The notes under the pieces are model-generated. The model had not been told where the DNA came from and searched no databases. It worked only from the letters and a program-made list of their open reading frames with translations. The translations under genes were made by a program, and so were the position numbers. 64,000 nt of DNA from positions 434,001-498,000 of the forward strand of contig NZ_JAATVY010000001.1 of the NCBI RefSeq assembly GCF_011947195.1. Reading direction: 5' to 3'. The stretch is from Planosporangium thailandense (GTDB lineage: Bacteria; Actinomycetota; Actinomycetes; Mycobacteriales; Micromonosporaceae). Below are positions 43,419-50,678 of this stretch, piece after piece (position 1 is the stretch's first letter; every line of letters begins with the position of its first letter).

Positions 43419-44324
43419 GTGTCCCGACTTAGCGCAATCAGCCCAGCCCGGCAGCTCACCGCCGTCATCGGCACTGCCGTGGTGCTCGGAAGCGGAATCT
43501 TCTTCCTCAGTACCCACGCGGGCCATGCAGCGGAGTCGTGTCAGGGCCTGGATACGGCCCTGCAGAACAACCTGAACTTCATCGCCAACCAACAGGCGAA
43601 TCCGGACGCGCAGTCGGCCGCCCGGATCGCCAACCGGCAGGCGGTGGTCGACCAGATCCAGCAGCGCCGCAAGGCGGCCGGCTGCACCAACAACGTCGTG
43701 GCCGGCAACGCCAACGCCGGCAACGCCAACGCGGGCAACCAGGGCAGCGGTGAGAACTGCGCCGGGCTCGACCAGGCCCTGCAGAACAACCTCAACTTCA
43801 TCGCCCAGCAGAAGGCCAACCCGGATGCCCAGTCCGCCGCCCGGATCGCCAACCGACAGGCGGTGGTCGACCTGATCCAGCAGCGCCGCAAGGCGGCCGG
43901 CTGCAACGGCGCCGGCGGCAACGCGGGGAACGCGGGCAACGGCAACGCAGGTAACGCCGGGAACGCAGGTAACGCCGGCAACGGCAACGCCGGGAACGCC
44001 GGGAACGCAGGTAACGCCGGGAACGGTAACGCGGGCAACGGTAACGCCGCTGCTGGGACCGCGAGCCCCGCGAAGGGGGACGTGGTCTGCCAGGGTTCGA
44101 CGGTCACCCTCTCCGGTGAGGGTGGTGCACCGGCCGCGTCCAGCAACCAGTTCCCGATCGGCACCAAGCTGAAGGTCACGAACCTCGACAACAACAAGTC
44201 GACGACGGTGGCGGTCACCTCGGTCTCCGGTAGCTGTGCTCTGCTCAACAATGCCGCCTTCGAGCAGGTCCGCGAACCCGGAAAGTTCCTGATCCGCCGC
44301 GCCGTGATCGAGCGCGTCGGCTGA
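43419..44324 (+). CDS. exported repeat protein: two Cys-bounded helical modules, Gly-Asn-Ala linker, degenerate DPBB domain
   Basis: A 301-residue protein. A signal or anchor segment (residues 12-37) is followed by two nearly identical 49-residue modules (41-89 and 114-162). Each starts CxGLDxALQNNLNFIA, contains ANPDAQSAARIANRQAVVD and ends IQQRRKAAGC, so each is bracketed by a Cys pair and looks like a two- or three-helix hairpin. A spacer of NAGNA type separates them. Residues 163-210 are almost pure Gly, Asn and Ala. The C-terminus (223-301) resembles an RlpA-type double-psi beta-barrel (NQFPIGTKLKVTNLDNNKSTTV), but the DRGPF catalytic-type segment is replaced by SVSGSC. Probably cell-wall-associated; function unknown. 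GTG 43419 has aaggag seven bases upstream. Confidence 0.8.
   Translation: MSRLSAISPARQLTAVIGTAVVLGSGIFFLSTHAGHAAESCQGLDTALQNNLNFIANQQANPDAQSAARIANRQAVVDQIQQRRKAAGCTNNVVAGNANAGNANAGNQGSGENCAGLDQALQNNLNFIAQQKANPDAQSAARIANRQAVVDLIQQRRKAAGCNGAGGNAGNAGNGNAGNAGNAGNAGNGNAGNAGNAGNAGNGNAGNGNAAAGTASPAKGDVVCQGSTVTLSGEGGAPAASSNQFPIGTKLKVTNLDNNKSTTVAVTSVSGSCALLNNAAFEQVREPGKFLIRRAVIERVG
43539..44048 (+). repeat. 147-bp duplicated module and gcaacg-rich microrepeats
   Basis: The 49-codon modules at 43539-43685 and 43758-43904 are highly similar in DNA, indicating fairly recent duplication. 43905-44048 is built from 9-base units encoding Gly-Asn-Ala in varying order, a likely hotspot for length change. Confidence 0.75.
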
Positions 44325-44360
44325 CGCGGCGCCGCGCGGAGGCGCGGCCGGCACACATCA

Positions 44361-44405
44361 CATCGGGCGCAGCCCGCCGACCGGTTCGGCAGGCTGCGCC
44401 CGATG
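44361..44405. terminator. bidirectional terminator hairpin
   Basis: Fourteen perfect pairs (44361-44374 with 44392-44405) enclose a second short stem (gccga/tcggc). It lies between the DPBB-domain gene and the small minus-strand gene ending at 44434, which supports the reality of that gene. Confidence 0.75.
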
Positions 44406-44433
44406 TCGTTCCGTCACCACCTCCGGGCAACGG

Positions 44434-44646
44434 CTATCCGTCGTCACGGCGGGCACCGCCGGTCGGTGGGACGTCCGCCACCTGGTGGCCGGTGGCGTCG
44501 ACGAGTCCGGGCGCCATGCTTCCGTCGTGCGCCCGCTGGGCGTCCCTGGTCTCCCGCAACTCCTCGTCGCTGCGCGGATCGATTGCCCGACCCTGCGTCG
44601 GCCCGTCCGGCACACCCGTGTCGACCCGGTCGTCGTGGTGGTCCAT
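44434..44646 (-). CDS. small acidic hypothetical protein
   Basis: A 70-residue hydrophilic protein beginning MDHHDDRVDTGVPDGPTQGR, rich in Asp, Gly and Arg, with no hydrophobic segment. A cgaggagga Shine-Dalgarno stands six bases before ATG 44646, and a bidirectional hairpin follows its stop. The frame is open upstream to 44814, but the ribosome site decides for 44646. No family recognised. Confidence 0.5.
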   Translation of the reverse strand: MDHHDDRVDTGVPDGPTQGRAIDPRSDEELRETRDAQRAHDGSMAPGLVDATGHQVADVPPTGGARRDDG

Positions 44647-44952
44647 GTGTCCTCCTCGGGAAAGCCGGCAGATGGTCCATTGTTCGTCATACCCGGCATC
44701 GGGGCGGGCATGCCGGCACGCCGCCGCCGGTCCGGCCCCTCGTGCTGTGCCGGCATCCGGGCGGGCGTTCCGGCACGTCGATCGACCGGGTGCCCGCTCG
44801 TTTGCAGGTTTCATGCACGTGCGGCCGTCTATTCAGATGCGCAATTGGCGTCGCTGCTCGTTGTCGTGCTGCCGAATCAGCGCATATTAATTGGCACCCG
44901 GTTTAAATATTCTGACCCGGCGCGGTGGCGTTTGTAGTTGTGCACGTAACAC
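44647..44952. other. intergenic, no gene seen
   Basis: Divergent spacer between the small acidic protein and the subtilisin inhibitor gene. It contains imperfect repeats of gccggcac/gtgccggc around 44708-44782 and an A/T-rich block (attaattggcacccggtttaaat split across 44885-44910) that may carry regulatory sites. No frame has coding character. Confidence 0.4.
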
Positions 44953-44981
44953 TTGACCCGACTATTGCCGCTCGCTAGTTT
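44953..44981 (+). promoter_or_regulatory. promoter of the subtilisin-inhibitor gene
   Basis: TTGACC (44953-44958) and TAGTTT (44976-44981) are spaced 17 bases. The leader to ATG 45076 would be about 88 bases and ends in acgaggaggt. Confidence 0.6.
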
Positions 44982-45075
44982 CGACGCTGGCACGTATGCC
45001 AATGTATGGATTGGCGGCAGGCTCCACGAGAAGCTCGCCGTCGCCGAAACCAAACCTTTCACGAGGAGGTTGACC

Positions 45076-45537
45076 ATGTTTGCACGACGGCGTCTACTCG
45101 CGGGCGCAGTCGCTACGGTGGCACTGACCGCTGGCCTGGTGGGCCAGTCGTCGATCGCCGCGGCCTCGACCGGATCCGACGCGGCAGCGTCGGCCGGCGC
45201 CGCCCGGTCGGGCGTCTCGGCCCGTCCGGCGCCGACGGTGCTGTGGCTGACGGTCGCTCACGGCGAAGCGGCCGCACCGGTCACCCGGCTTGCCGTGCTG
45301 ACCTGCGATCCGGCTGGAGGTAACCACCCGGCCGCCGCGAGCGCGTGCGAAGAACTGAGCGCCGCCGCCGGCGACATCGCCAACATCTCGCAGGATTCCG
45401 GCTTCTGCACCATGATTTACGACCCGGTGACGGTCACCGCGCAGGGTTGGTGGCAGGGCCGCCCGCTCACCTATCGCGCCACGTACGCTAATACCTGCAT
45501 GCTGCACCGACAGACACGGTCTCTATTCCGTTTCTGA
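45076..45537 (+). CDS. subtilisin inhibitor-like (SSI) secreted protein
   Basis: A 153-residue exported serine-protease inhibitor. Signal peptide residues 1-30 (LLAGAVATVALTAGLVGQSS). The SSI domain has four cysteines at 77, 91, 111 and 141 (two disulfides) and the reactive loop FCTMIYDPV, so P1 is Met113 and P1' Ile114, close to the Streptomyces inhibitor's CPMVYDPV. WWQGRPLTYRATYANTC is also diagnostic. Met at P1 predicts inhibition of subtilisin-like proteases. A strong gaggaggt Shine-Dalgarno precedes ATG 45076. The emfourin-like gene follows after 54 bases. Confidence 0.93.
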   Translation: MFARRRLLAGAVATVALTAGLVGQSSIAAASTGSDAAASAGAARSGVSARPAPTVLWLTVAHGEAAAPVTRLAVLTCDPAGGNHPAAASACEELSAAAGDIANISQDSGFCTMIYDPVTVTAQGWWQGRPLTYRATYANTCMLHRQTRSLFRF

Positions 45538-45591
45538 GCCCGGTGTGATCGCCGGCCGTTTCGGACCGCCGGCATCGTCTTCGTCGTCGAT

Positions 45592-46062
45592 GTGAAGCAA
45601 ACCATTTTTGGGAAGGCTGGCTTTAGCGTGCGTATTTTCAGGACCTCTCTCGTCGGTCTGTTCCTGGTGCTGGGGCTGCTCTGCGCCGAATTCACGGGAT
45701 CGGGAGCGATGCCGGCATCGGCCGCGCCCCCGGCATTGCGCGTCGTGTCGGTCGAACTGGATCGTTCCGGTGGTTTCGTCGGCACCAGTGACCACTTCGT
45801 CGTTCCGGGTGACAGTCCGCATGTGGAGGCCGCCCGGCTCATGCAGGCTGCCGGCAGCCCCCGGTTCCTCGCGTTGCGGGACGCCTACCTCGACAACCCC
45901 TGCTGCGACCGCTTCAGGTACGTGGTCACGGTGCACTACGAGGGCCATGTCGACAAGCGGGTCAGGGCCATCGAGGGCGCGCCCGGACTGCCCGCCGTCC
46001 TGTCCGACGTCATCGACCTCACCATCGAGATCGGACAGGCCGCGGCACCGAACCGGCGGTGA
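45592..46062 (+). CDS. secreted protein resembling emfourin (protealysin inhibitor)
   Basis: A 156-residue protein with an N-terminal hydrophobic segment (about residues 18-36) and likely signal cleavage after PASA. The mature part has the pattern of emfourin-type metalloprotease inhibitors: VVSVELDRSGGFVG near the start, DRFRYVVTVHYEG in the middle and LPAVLSDVIDLTIEIG at the end. A CC pair in NPCCDRF is unusual. If right, it would inhibit thermolysin-like proteases, complementing the serine-protease inhibitor upstream. Assignment is by pattern only. Start GTG 45592, or GTG 45628 (VRIFRTSLVG). Confidence 0.6.
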   Translation: MKQTIFGKAGFSVRIFRTSLVGLFLVLGLLCAEFTGSGAMPASAAPPALRVVSVELDRSGGFVGTSDHFVVPGDSPHVEAARLMQAAGSPRFLALRDAYLDNPCCDRFRYVVTVHYEGHVDKRVRAIEGAPGLPAVLSDVIDLTIEIGQAAAPNRR

Positions 46063-46066
46063 GTCT

Positions 46067-46167
46067 CCGCCGGCCCTGCGCTGGGGCGGGGCCGGCGGGC
46101 CGGTCAGTTCCTGGGAAACCCCACCCAGATGCGGACCCGGTACGCGATGATGGCGTACCGGGTCCGC
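46067..46167 (+). terminator. two terminator hairpins after the inhibitor genes
   Basis: Ten pairs at 46067-46076/46089-46098, then fifteen perfect pairs at 46131-46145/46153-46167 with a gatgatg loop. They close the inhibitor pair and rule out the longer LysE start at 46129, which would lie in the second stem. Confidence 0.75.
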
Positions 46168-46239
46168 GCCCGTGTAACCGCTGGTCGTGGCCAAGAACAC
46201 GCTGGTCTGCCGGGTCACGCGGCGGTGAGGATGGGGCGC

Positions 46240-46917
46240 ATGCTGGGCATTACCAACATCTGGACGTACCTGCTCGGTACGGTGGCGATCGTCCTGCTTC
46301 CTGGGCCGAACTCGATGTACGTGCTGTCGGTGGCTGCCCGGCGAGGCGTACGCGCCGGGTACGCCGGTGCGTGCGGCGTGTTCATCGGCGACGCGGTGCT
46401 GATGACGCTGTCCGCCGCCGGGGTGGCCTCGCTGCTGCGCGCCGAGCCGGCGCTGTTCACGATCGTCAAGTACGCGGGCGCCGGATACCTGTGCTGGATC
46501 GGCGTGAACATGCTGCGCGCCGCGTGGCGGCGGTGGCGCCGCCCCGCGCCGGTCAGCCCCGCACCGGCCCGTACCGAGACGACGGTCGTGACCGCGTCGC
46601 AGGTGGCCGAGGAGCGCGACCCGTTCCGGCGGGCGCTGGTCGTCAGCCTGCTCAACCCGAAGGCGATCCTGTTCTTCGTGTCGTTCTTCATCCAGTTCGT
46701 CCAGCCCGGTTACCCGCACGCCTGGCTGTCGTTCCTGCTGCTCGGGTCGATCGCGGAGCTGGTGAGCGCGGCGTACCTCACCACGCTGATCTTCACGGGC
46801 AGCTACCTGGCCAGCCAGTTCCGCCGTCGCCGTGCGCTGTCCACCGCGTTGACGGCCGGGGTCGCCGCGATCTTCGTCGGCTTCGCGGTCAAGCTCGCCA
46901 CGGCGTCGCTCAGCTGA
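46240..46917 (+). CDS. LysE-family amino-acid exporter (LeuE-like)
   Basis: A 225-residue membrane protein with six hydrophobic segments. The start MLGITNIWTYLLGTVAIVLLPGPNSMYVLSVA aligns with the LeuE N-terminus (NYWTYLVG...PGPNTLFVL). GVFIGDAVLMTLSAAGV and FRRALVVSLLNPKAILFFVSFFIQFV are standard LysE/RhtB motifs. Exports small amino acids or related metabolites. ATG 46240 was chosen over 46129 because upstream codons fall in a terminator. Ends tail to tail with the MFS gene (8-base overlap). Confidence 0.9.
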   Translation: MLGITNIWTYLLGTVAIVLLPGPNSMYVLSVAARRGVRAGYAGACGVFIGDAVLMTLSAAGVASLLRAEPALFTIVKYAGAGYLCWIGVNMLRAAWRRWRRPAPVSPAPARTETTVVTASQVAEERDPFRRALVVSLLNPKAILFFVSFFIQFVQPGYPHAWLSFLLLGSIAELVSAAYLTTLIFTGSYLASQFRRRRALSTALTAGVAAIFVGFAVKLATASLS

Positions 46918-48154
46918 CGGCTGCGGGTGCGGCCGCTGCCGCTTCCGGCTGCGACCGGTTTCGGCGGGCCCGGGTGACGACGCCGGGGACGGCCGCACCC
47001 ACCGACACGAACAGCGCGGCCATGAGCAGCCATCCGAGCAGGCCCAGGTCGAGGGCGAGCCAGGTCAGCACCGCAGGGGCGAGCATGCGGCCGAACTGCA
47101 TGCCCATCGAGTAGGTCGCCTGGTACTGGCCCTGCGCGTGGGCCGGGGCCAGGCCGAAGGAGATGCCCCAGCCGGCCGCGGACTGGCGTAGCTCGCCGAT
47201 GACGTGGACCAGGGCGCCTGCGAGAAGCAGCGCGCTCGCGGCCCAGGCGGGCACGCCGGCGCTGGCCGCGAAGATGACACAGGCCACACCGATGAACAGC
47301 CCCGCGCCGCGCGCCGCCCGGGCGGCCGCGTCGACGTCGTCGGTGCCGCGGGCCGCCCGTACCTGCAACGCCACGACCATCGTGGTGTTGACCAGGAGGA
47401 TCACGGCGACCAGCCAGCGTGGCGCGTGGGTGCGGGTGGCGACCCACAGGGGCAGCACGAGGTCGATGATGTTGAAGTGCATGGACATGATCCCGTCCAG
47501 CGCCACGTACGCCAGGAACGGCCGGTCCCGCAGCGCGACCAGGCGTGGGCCGCGTGGGGCGGGCTGCGGGTCGATCGCGGGCAGCCGGGTGGCGACGATC
47601 GCCGCGACCGCGAAGCTGACCGCGTTACCGGCGATCACCAGGCGGTACCCGGTCGGCGTGTCCGCGGCGAGGGCGACGCCGGCGAGGGTGGTGCCGATCG
47701 AGATGCCGACGTTGGTGGTCGCACGCAGGTAGGCCCGCGCGCGTACCCGCTCTGTGACGGGGATCGTGCCGGCGATCAGCCCGCCGCGCGCGCCGCGTTG
47801 ACCGGCGTCGGCGAGCGCGGTCAGCGCGGCGAGCAGCACGAACGAGGCGAACGAGTGGACCGCGAGCATCGCCGCCGACAGCACCGACAGCACCGCGTAG
47901 AAGGTGACCTGCACGCCCCGCGGGCCGCGCCGGTCGGCCAGGTACCCCATCGGGGTGCTCGCGATCAGGCACACCCCTGACGCGGCGGTCAGGCCGAGCC
48001 CGACCTGCGTCGCCGAAAGGCCCACCACACGGGTCAGATAGAGAGCGCTGCTGGCCAACCAGAGCCCGTTTCCCGCCGTGTTGACCAACGTGCAGACGGT
48101 CAGCACCCGGACGGGGCCGGGGGTGGGCAGCAACCTCTTCAGCATGCCGACCAT
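46910..48154 (-). CDS. MFS transporter
   Basis: A 414-residue major-facilitator protein with about 12 hydrophobic segments. It carries ADRRGPRGVQVTFYAVLSV, a variant of the loop 2-3 motif, and GYRLVIAGNAVSFAVAAIV. The family includes drug and metabolite efflux pumps. The start is ATG 48154 or ATG 48145. A perfect 22-bp palindrome ends one base upstream of ATG 48154, so expression is probably repressor-controlled and the message may be nearly leaderless. Confidence 0.88.
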   Translation of the reverse strand: MVGMLKRLLPTPGPVRVLTVCTLVNTAGNGLWLASSALYLTRVVGLSATQVGLGLTAASGVCLIASTPMGYLADRRGPRGVQVTFYAVLSVLSAAMLAVHSFASFVLLAALTALADAGQRGARGGLIAGTIPVTERVRARAYLRATTNVGISIGTTLAGVALAADTPTGYRLVIAGNAVSFAVAAIVATRLPAIDPQPAPRGPRLVALRDRPFLAYVALDGIMSMHFNIIDLVLPLWVATRTHAPRWLVAVILLVNTTMVVALQVRAARGTDDVDAAARAARGAGLFIGVACVIFAASAGVPAWAASALLLAGALVHVIGELRQSAAGWGISFGLAPAHAQGQYQATYSMGMQFGRMLAPAVLTWLALDLGLLGWLLMAALFVSVGAAVPGVVTRARRNRSQPEAAAAAPAAVS

Positions 48155-48155
48155 T

Positions 48156-48177
48156 AAACAGTACGCGCGTACTGTTT
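48156..48177. promoter_or_regulatory. perfect 22-bp palindromic operator (TetR-like)
   Basis: aaacagtacg-cg-cgtactgttt is exactly self-complementary over 22 bases, with the AGTACGCGCGTACT core seen in many TetR-family operators. It sits immediately upstream of the MFS pump start and 134 bases upstream of the divergent YbaB-like gene. No TetR gene is adjacent in this window. Confidence 0.75.
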
Positions 48178-48311
48178 TTGCTCCGTTTTTCGGTGACGCA
48201 GCTCTCGCCGTCGATGGCGTCCCCGCCGGCCGCCGTTCGGTCGCGACCGGGCAGCGGGCGGGGATGGCGGTCGCTACGCTGCCGTCGTCTACGTGGACGG
48301 GGGAGGTTGGC

Positions 48312-49130
48312 GTGGACGATCGCAGGTGGGACGAGCTTGCCCGGCTCCGCGACGAGGCCGGCGACACGGTGCGGCTGCTGGCCGCGGCGCACCAACCCGA
48401 CGCCCGGTTCACCGCCGGTGACGCCACCGGAGCGGTGACGGTCGCCGTCGACGGTGACGGCCGGATCCGCGCCGTCACCGTCAACGGTGGATGGCGCGGC
48501 CGCGTCGGGGCGACCGGCCTGGCCGACGCGGTGCGCGACGCGGTACGGGCCGCCGGGACGGCGCGGCTGCGGGCCTGGAGCGCGGCGGTCGAGGCGGGGG
48601 CCGGCCCACCCGGCGCCGACGCGGGGGCCGGCCCACCCGGCGCCGACCTGGCGACCGACGCGGATACCGCCAGGGTCTTCGCGCGGCGGCTCGCCGAGGC
48701 CACCGACGGCGTGCCGGTGGACGCGGCACGCGGATGCGAGGTGCTGCGCGAGATCCTGTCCATGCTCACCGCCATCGACGAAAGCCTTGACGAGCTGTCC
48801 ACCCACCTCCGGCTCGGCGCCGAACGGGTGTCCACCGGCCGCAGCGGCGCCGGGCACGTCGAGGTCCGCATCGACGGCTCCGGCGCCCTGGTCGCCGTCG
48901 ACGTCGACCAGCGGTGGCTGCGCGACGCGGCCGAGACCCGCATCGCCCGCGAACTCGGCGAGGCGTTCGAGTCGGCGTACGGGGCCGCCGCCGCACACAG
49001 CCCGCGCAGCCTGATCGCGCGCAGCCCGCTCGGCGTGCTCCAGCCGCTGGCGGCAGATCCGGCGCTGCTCGCGCAGCGGCTGGGCCTGCACGCCGGTGGA
49101 CCGTCCCCGGCCGGCCTCGGGCGACCGTGA
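48312..49130 (+). CDS. YbaB/EbfC-like protein with two domains
   Basis: A 272-residue cytoplasmic protein. Two YbaB-type beta-hairpin motifs can be seen: GAVTVAVDGDGRIRAVTVNG (residues 40-60) and GHVEVRIDGSGALVAVDVDQ (about 182-202), each flanked by helices. In actinobacteria such genes often precede WXG100-type secretion substrates and may act as chaperones or nucleoid-associated partners. A gggggagg Shine-Dalgarno precedes GTG 48312. Contains a 27-bp tandem duplication. Overlaps the next gene as GTGA. Confidence 0.8.
   Translation: MDDRRWDELARLRDEAGDTVRLLAAAHQPDARFTAGDATGAVTVAVDGDGRIRAVTVNGGWRGRVGATGLADAVRDAVRAAGTARLRAWSAAVEAGAGPPGADAGAGPPGADLATDADTARVFARRLAEATDGVPVDAARGCEVLREILSMLTAIDESLDELSTHLRLGAERVSTGRSGAGHVEVRIDGSGALVAVDVDQRWLRDAAETRIARELGEAFESAYGAAAAHSPRSLIARSPLGVLQPLAADPALLAQRLGLHAGGPSPAGLGRP
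48594..48647 (+). repeat. perfect 27-bp tandem duplication
   Basis: Units 48594-48620 and 48621-48647 are identical and encode the AGAGPPGAD linker twice inside the YbaB-like gene, between its two domains. The absence of any difference suggests recent slippage. Confidence 0.8.
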
Positions 49131-49495
49131 CGACGGCGGGCGCGGGGTCACCGACCGCGGAGCAGGTCCGCGTGGCGATCGAGCGGCTGCGCGCGGACGC
49201 GCGGATGTGGCGCGGCACGGCCGCAACGGCAGGGACGGCCCGCGCCGCGGGTGCCGGGCTGGACCTGGGCGAATCGCAGCTGTCCTGGGCGAGCCGCCCG
49301 ACCGGGCTGCTGGACACCTACCGGGAGGCGCAGCGCAAGACACTGCGGTTGCTGGACGAGGCCGAGCGCAGCCTGGACGACCTGGGCGCGGCGCTGGACC
49401 GGGCGGCTGACGGCTACGAGCGGGACGAGCGTGACGCCGTTCACCGGATGAGCAACCTCTACCGACCCAGCGAGCAGAGGACGGTTCGACGATGA
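49127..49495 (+). CDS. type VII secretion target-like (EspC-type) helical protein
   Basis: A 122-residue helical protein, SPTAEQVRVAIERLRADARMWRGTAATAG at the N-terminus (contains W-R-G, a WXG-type turn) and a charged C-terminal helix (EAERSLDDLGAALDRAADGYERDERDA). The final YERDERDA resembles the YxxxD/E export signal of ESX substrates. It overlaps both neighbours by four bases. Secretion is inferred; no EccC or other core ESX gene is in the window. Confidence 0.7.
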   Translation: MTTAGAGSPTAEQVRVAIERLRADARMWRGTAATAGTARAAGAGLDLGESQLSWASRPTGLLDTYREAQRKTLRLLDEAERSLDDLGAALDRAADGYERDERDAVHRMSNLYRPSEQRTVRR

Positions 49496-50280
49496 CTTCG
49501 CCCGTACCCGCTGCCGAGGAGGCGGAGCTTCTCCAGCGGCTGACGGACCTGCTGGACACGGTCCGACGCAAGACCACGGAGCTGGTCGACACCGTCGACC
49601 GGACGCTCCGCGCGCTGCCGGCCGCCGTCGCGGCGCCGATCCTGGCGGCCACGCGGCGGCTGGTGGACCTGGTGCGGCAGGCGTACGACGCCCTCACCGA
49701 GATCCTGGGCAGCATGGGTTCGCCGTCGACGCTGTGGCGCCACGCCGCCGCCTGGAGCGACAACGTCGGCGGCCCGGTCAGCGGACTGGCGTCCGACGCG
49801 GACCTCGACCGGGTCCAGGCCGACGACAGTTGGACCGGGGAAGCGGCCGACGCGTACCGGAACGCGCTGGGCCCGCAGAAGGCCGCTCTGGCCGCGGTCA
49901 AGGCCACACTCGCCGACGGCATCGCGACCGCGCTGTCGGAGACGGCCAAGGCGATCGTGGTGTTCTGGGGCCTGCTCGTGGCGGGGCTGGCCGCCCTGGT
50001 CACCGGGATCATCGGCGCCATCGCCTCGAGCGCGACCATCGTCGGCCTGCCCGCCGGCCCGTTCGTCGCGGCCGGCGCGGCGGCCGCCTTCCTCGCGTGC
50101 TTCTTCGCCGGTGGAATGAACCTGCGCAGCGCCGCGGCGGACCAGAACGTCAGGCTCCGGCAGCGGCTCGACGACGACACCAGCTTCCGGGACGGGCACT
50201 GGCCCCGGCCGGCCGCCGACCCGTCGGACGGCTCGATCGGCGACGGCACACCCAGCGGCTGGCGCCTCAAGGGCGCGTGA
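49492..50280 (+). CDS. WXG100-like protein with hydrophobic C-terminal half
   Basis: A 262-residue protein. The first 150 residues are helical with DDSWTGEAADAYRNAL, a clear WXG turn between two helices. Two hydrophobic stretches follow (IVVFWGLLVAGLAALVTGIIGAIASS and GPFVAAGAAAAFLACFFAGG), then a hydrophilic tail. This combination of WXG and membrane helices is common in Micromonosporaceae type VII-associated operons. Third gene of the YbaB trio (ATGA overlap). Confidence 0.75.
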   Translation: MTSPVPAAEEAELLQRLTDLLDTVRRKTTELVDTVDRTLRALPAAVAAPILAATRRLVDLVRQAYDALTEILGSMGSPSTLWRHAAAWSDNVGGPVSGLASDADLDRVQADDSWTGEAADAYRNALGPQKAALAAVKATLADGIATALSETAKAIVVFWGLLVAGLAALVTGIIGAIASSATIVGLPAGPFVAAGAAAAFLACFFAGGMNLRSAAADQNVRLRQRLDDDTSFRDGHWPRPAADPSDGSIGDGTPSGWRLKGA

Positions 50281-50678
50281 CCGGTCACGTCCCGGCCGAC
50301 CGGTGTCCACCTTCCGTGGGTGGCGGCGGGGCCGATGGTTGTCGCCCGCCCGGCGTGCAACGGCCGTCCGGCAAGGGGACGCCGGGTTGCTGAACGGATG
50401 CAATGCTCTACGGCGTCGGAGGCACGACGGCGCTCCGATGAGCGAGCTGAGATCCGTCAGGCGTACCTGGTCGCCCGAGGCCTGGCGGGGAGTGAGAGGC
50501 GAAACCCGCGCTCTGAAACGTCAGTCCCCGTGCCGGGGCCGCGGAGCGCGGTCAAGCGGCCAGGTCAACCGTTGACCTGCCGTTTTCCGAGCCACAGCGC
50601 GCCATGGCCGGGGAGGCTCCGTGGGCGGTGACCCATCGCACGCGGAGCCGATCGAGAGGCCATCGGAGCTACAACTTC
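50281..50678 (+). other. intergenic leader of the arginine decarboxylase operon
   Basis: About 400 bases with no convincing gene. It holds the palindrome at 50561-50579 and ends with a short leader to ATG 50679. No clear terminator for the upstream trio was seen. Confidence 0.45.
50561..50579. promoter_or_regulatory. 9-1-9 perfect inverted repeat upstream of the decarboxylase
   Basis: caggtcaac-c-gttgacctg has perfect 9-base arms around one base and contains TTGACC, so it may overlap a -35 element. It lies 99 bases upstream of the decarboxylase start and is a good candidate operator. Confidence 0.6.

Noticed and set aside
43905-44048. Short regular repeats resembling a CRISPR or satellite
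   Set aside because: They lie in frame in a protein-coding gene and encode Gly-Asn-Ala; there are no spacers.
46129-46239. N-terminal extension of the LysE exporter
   Set aside because: The first codons fall in a 15-bp terminator stem, and LeuE-type proteins start at the MLGITNIWTYLLG region.
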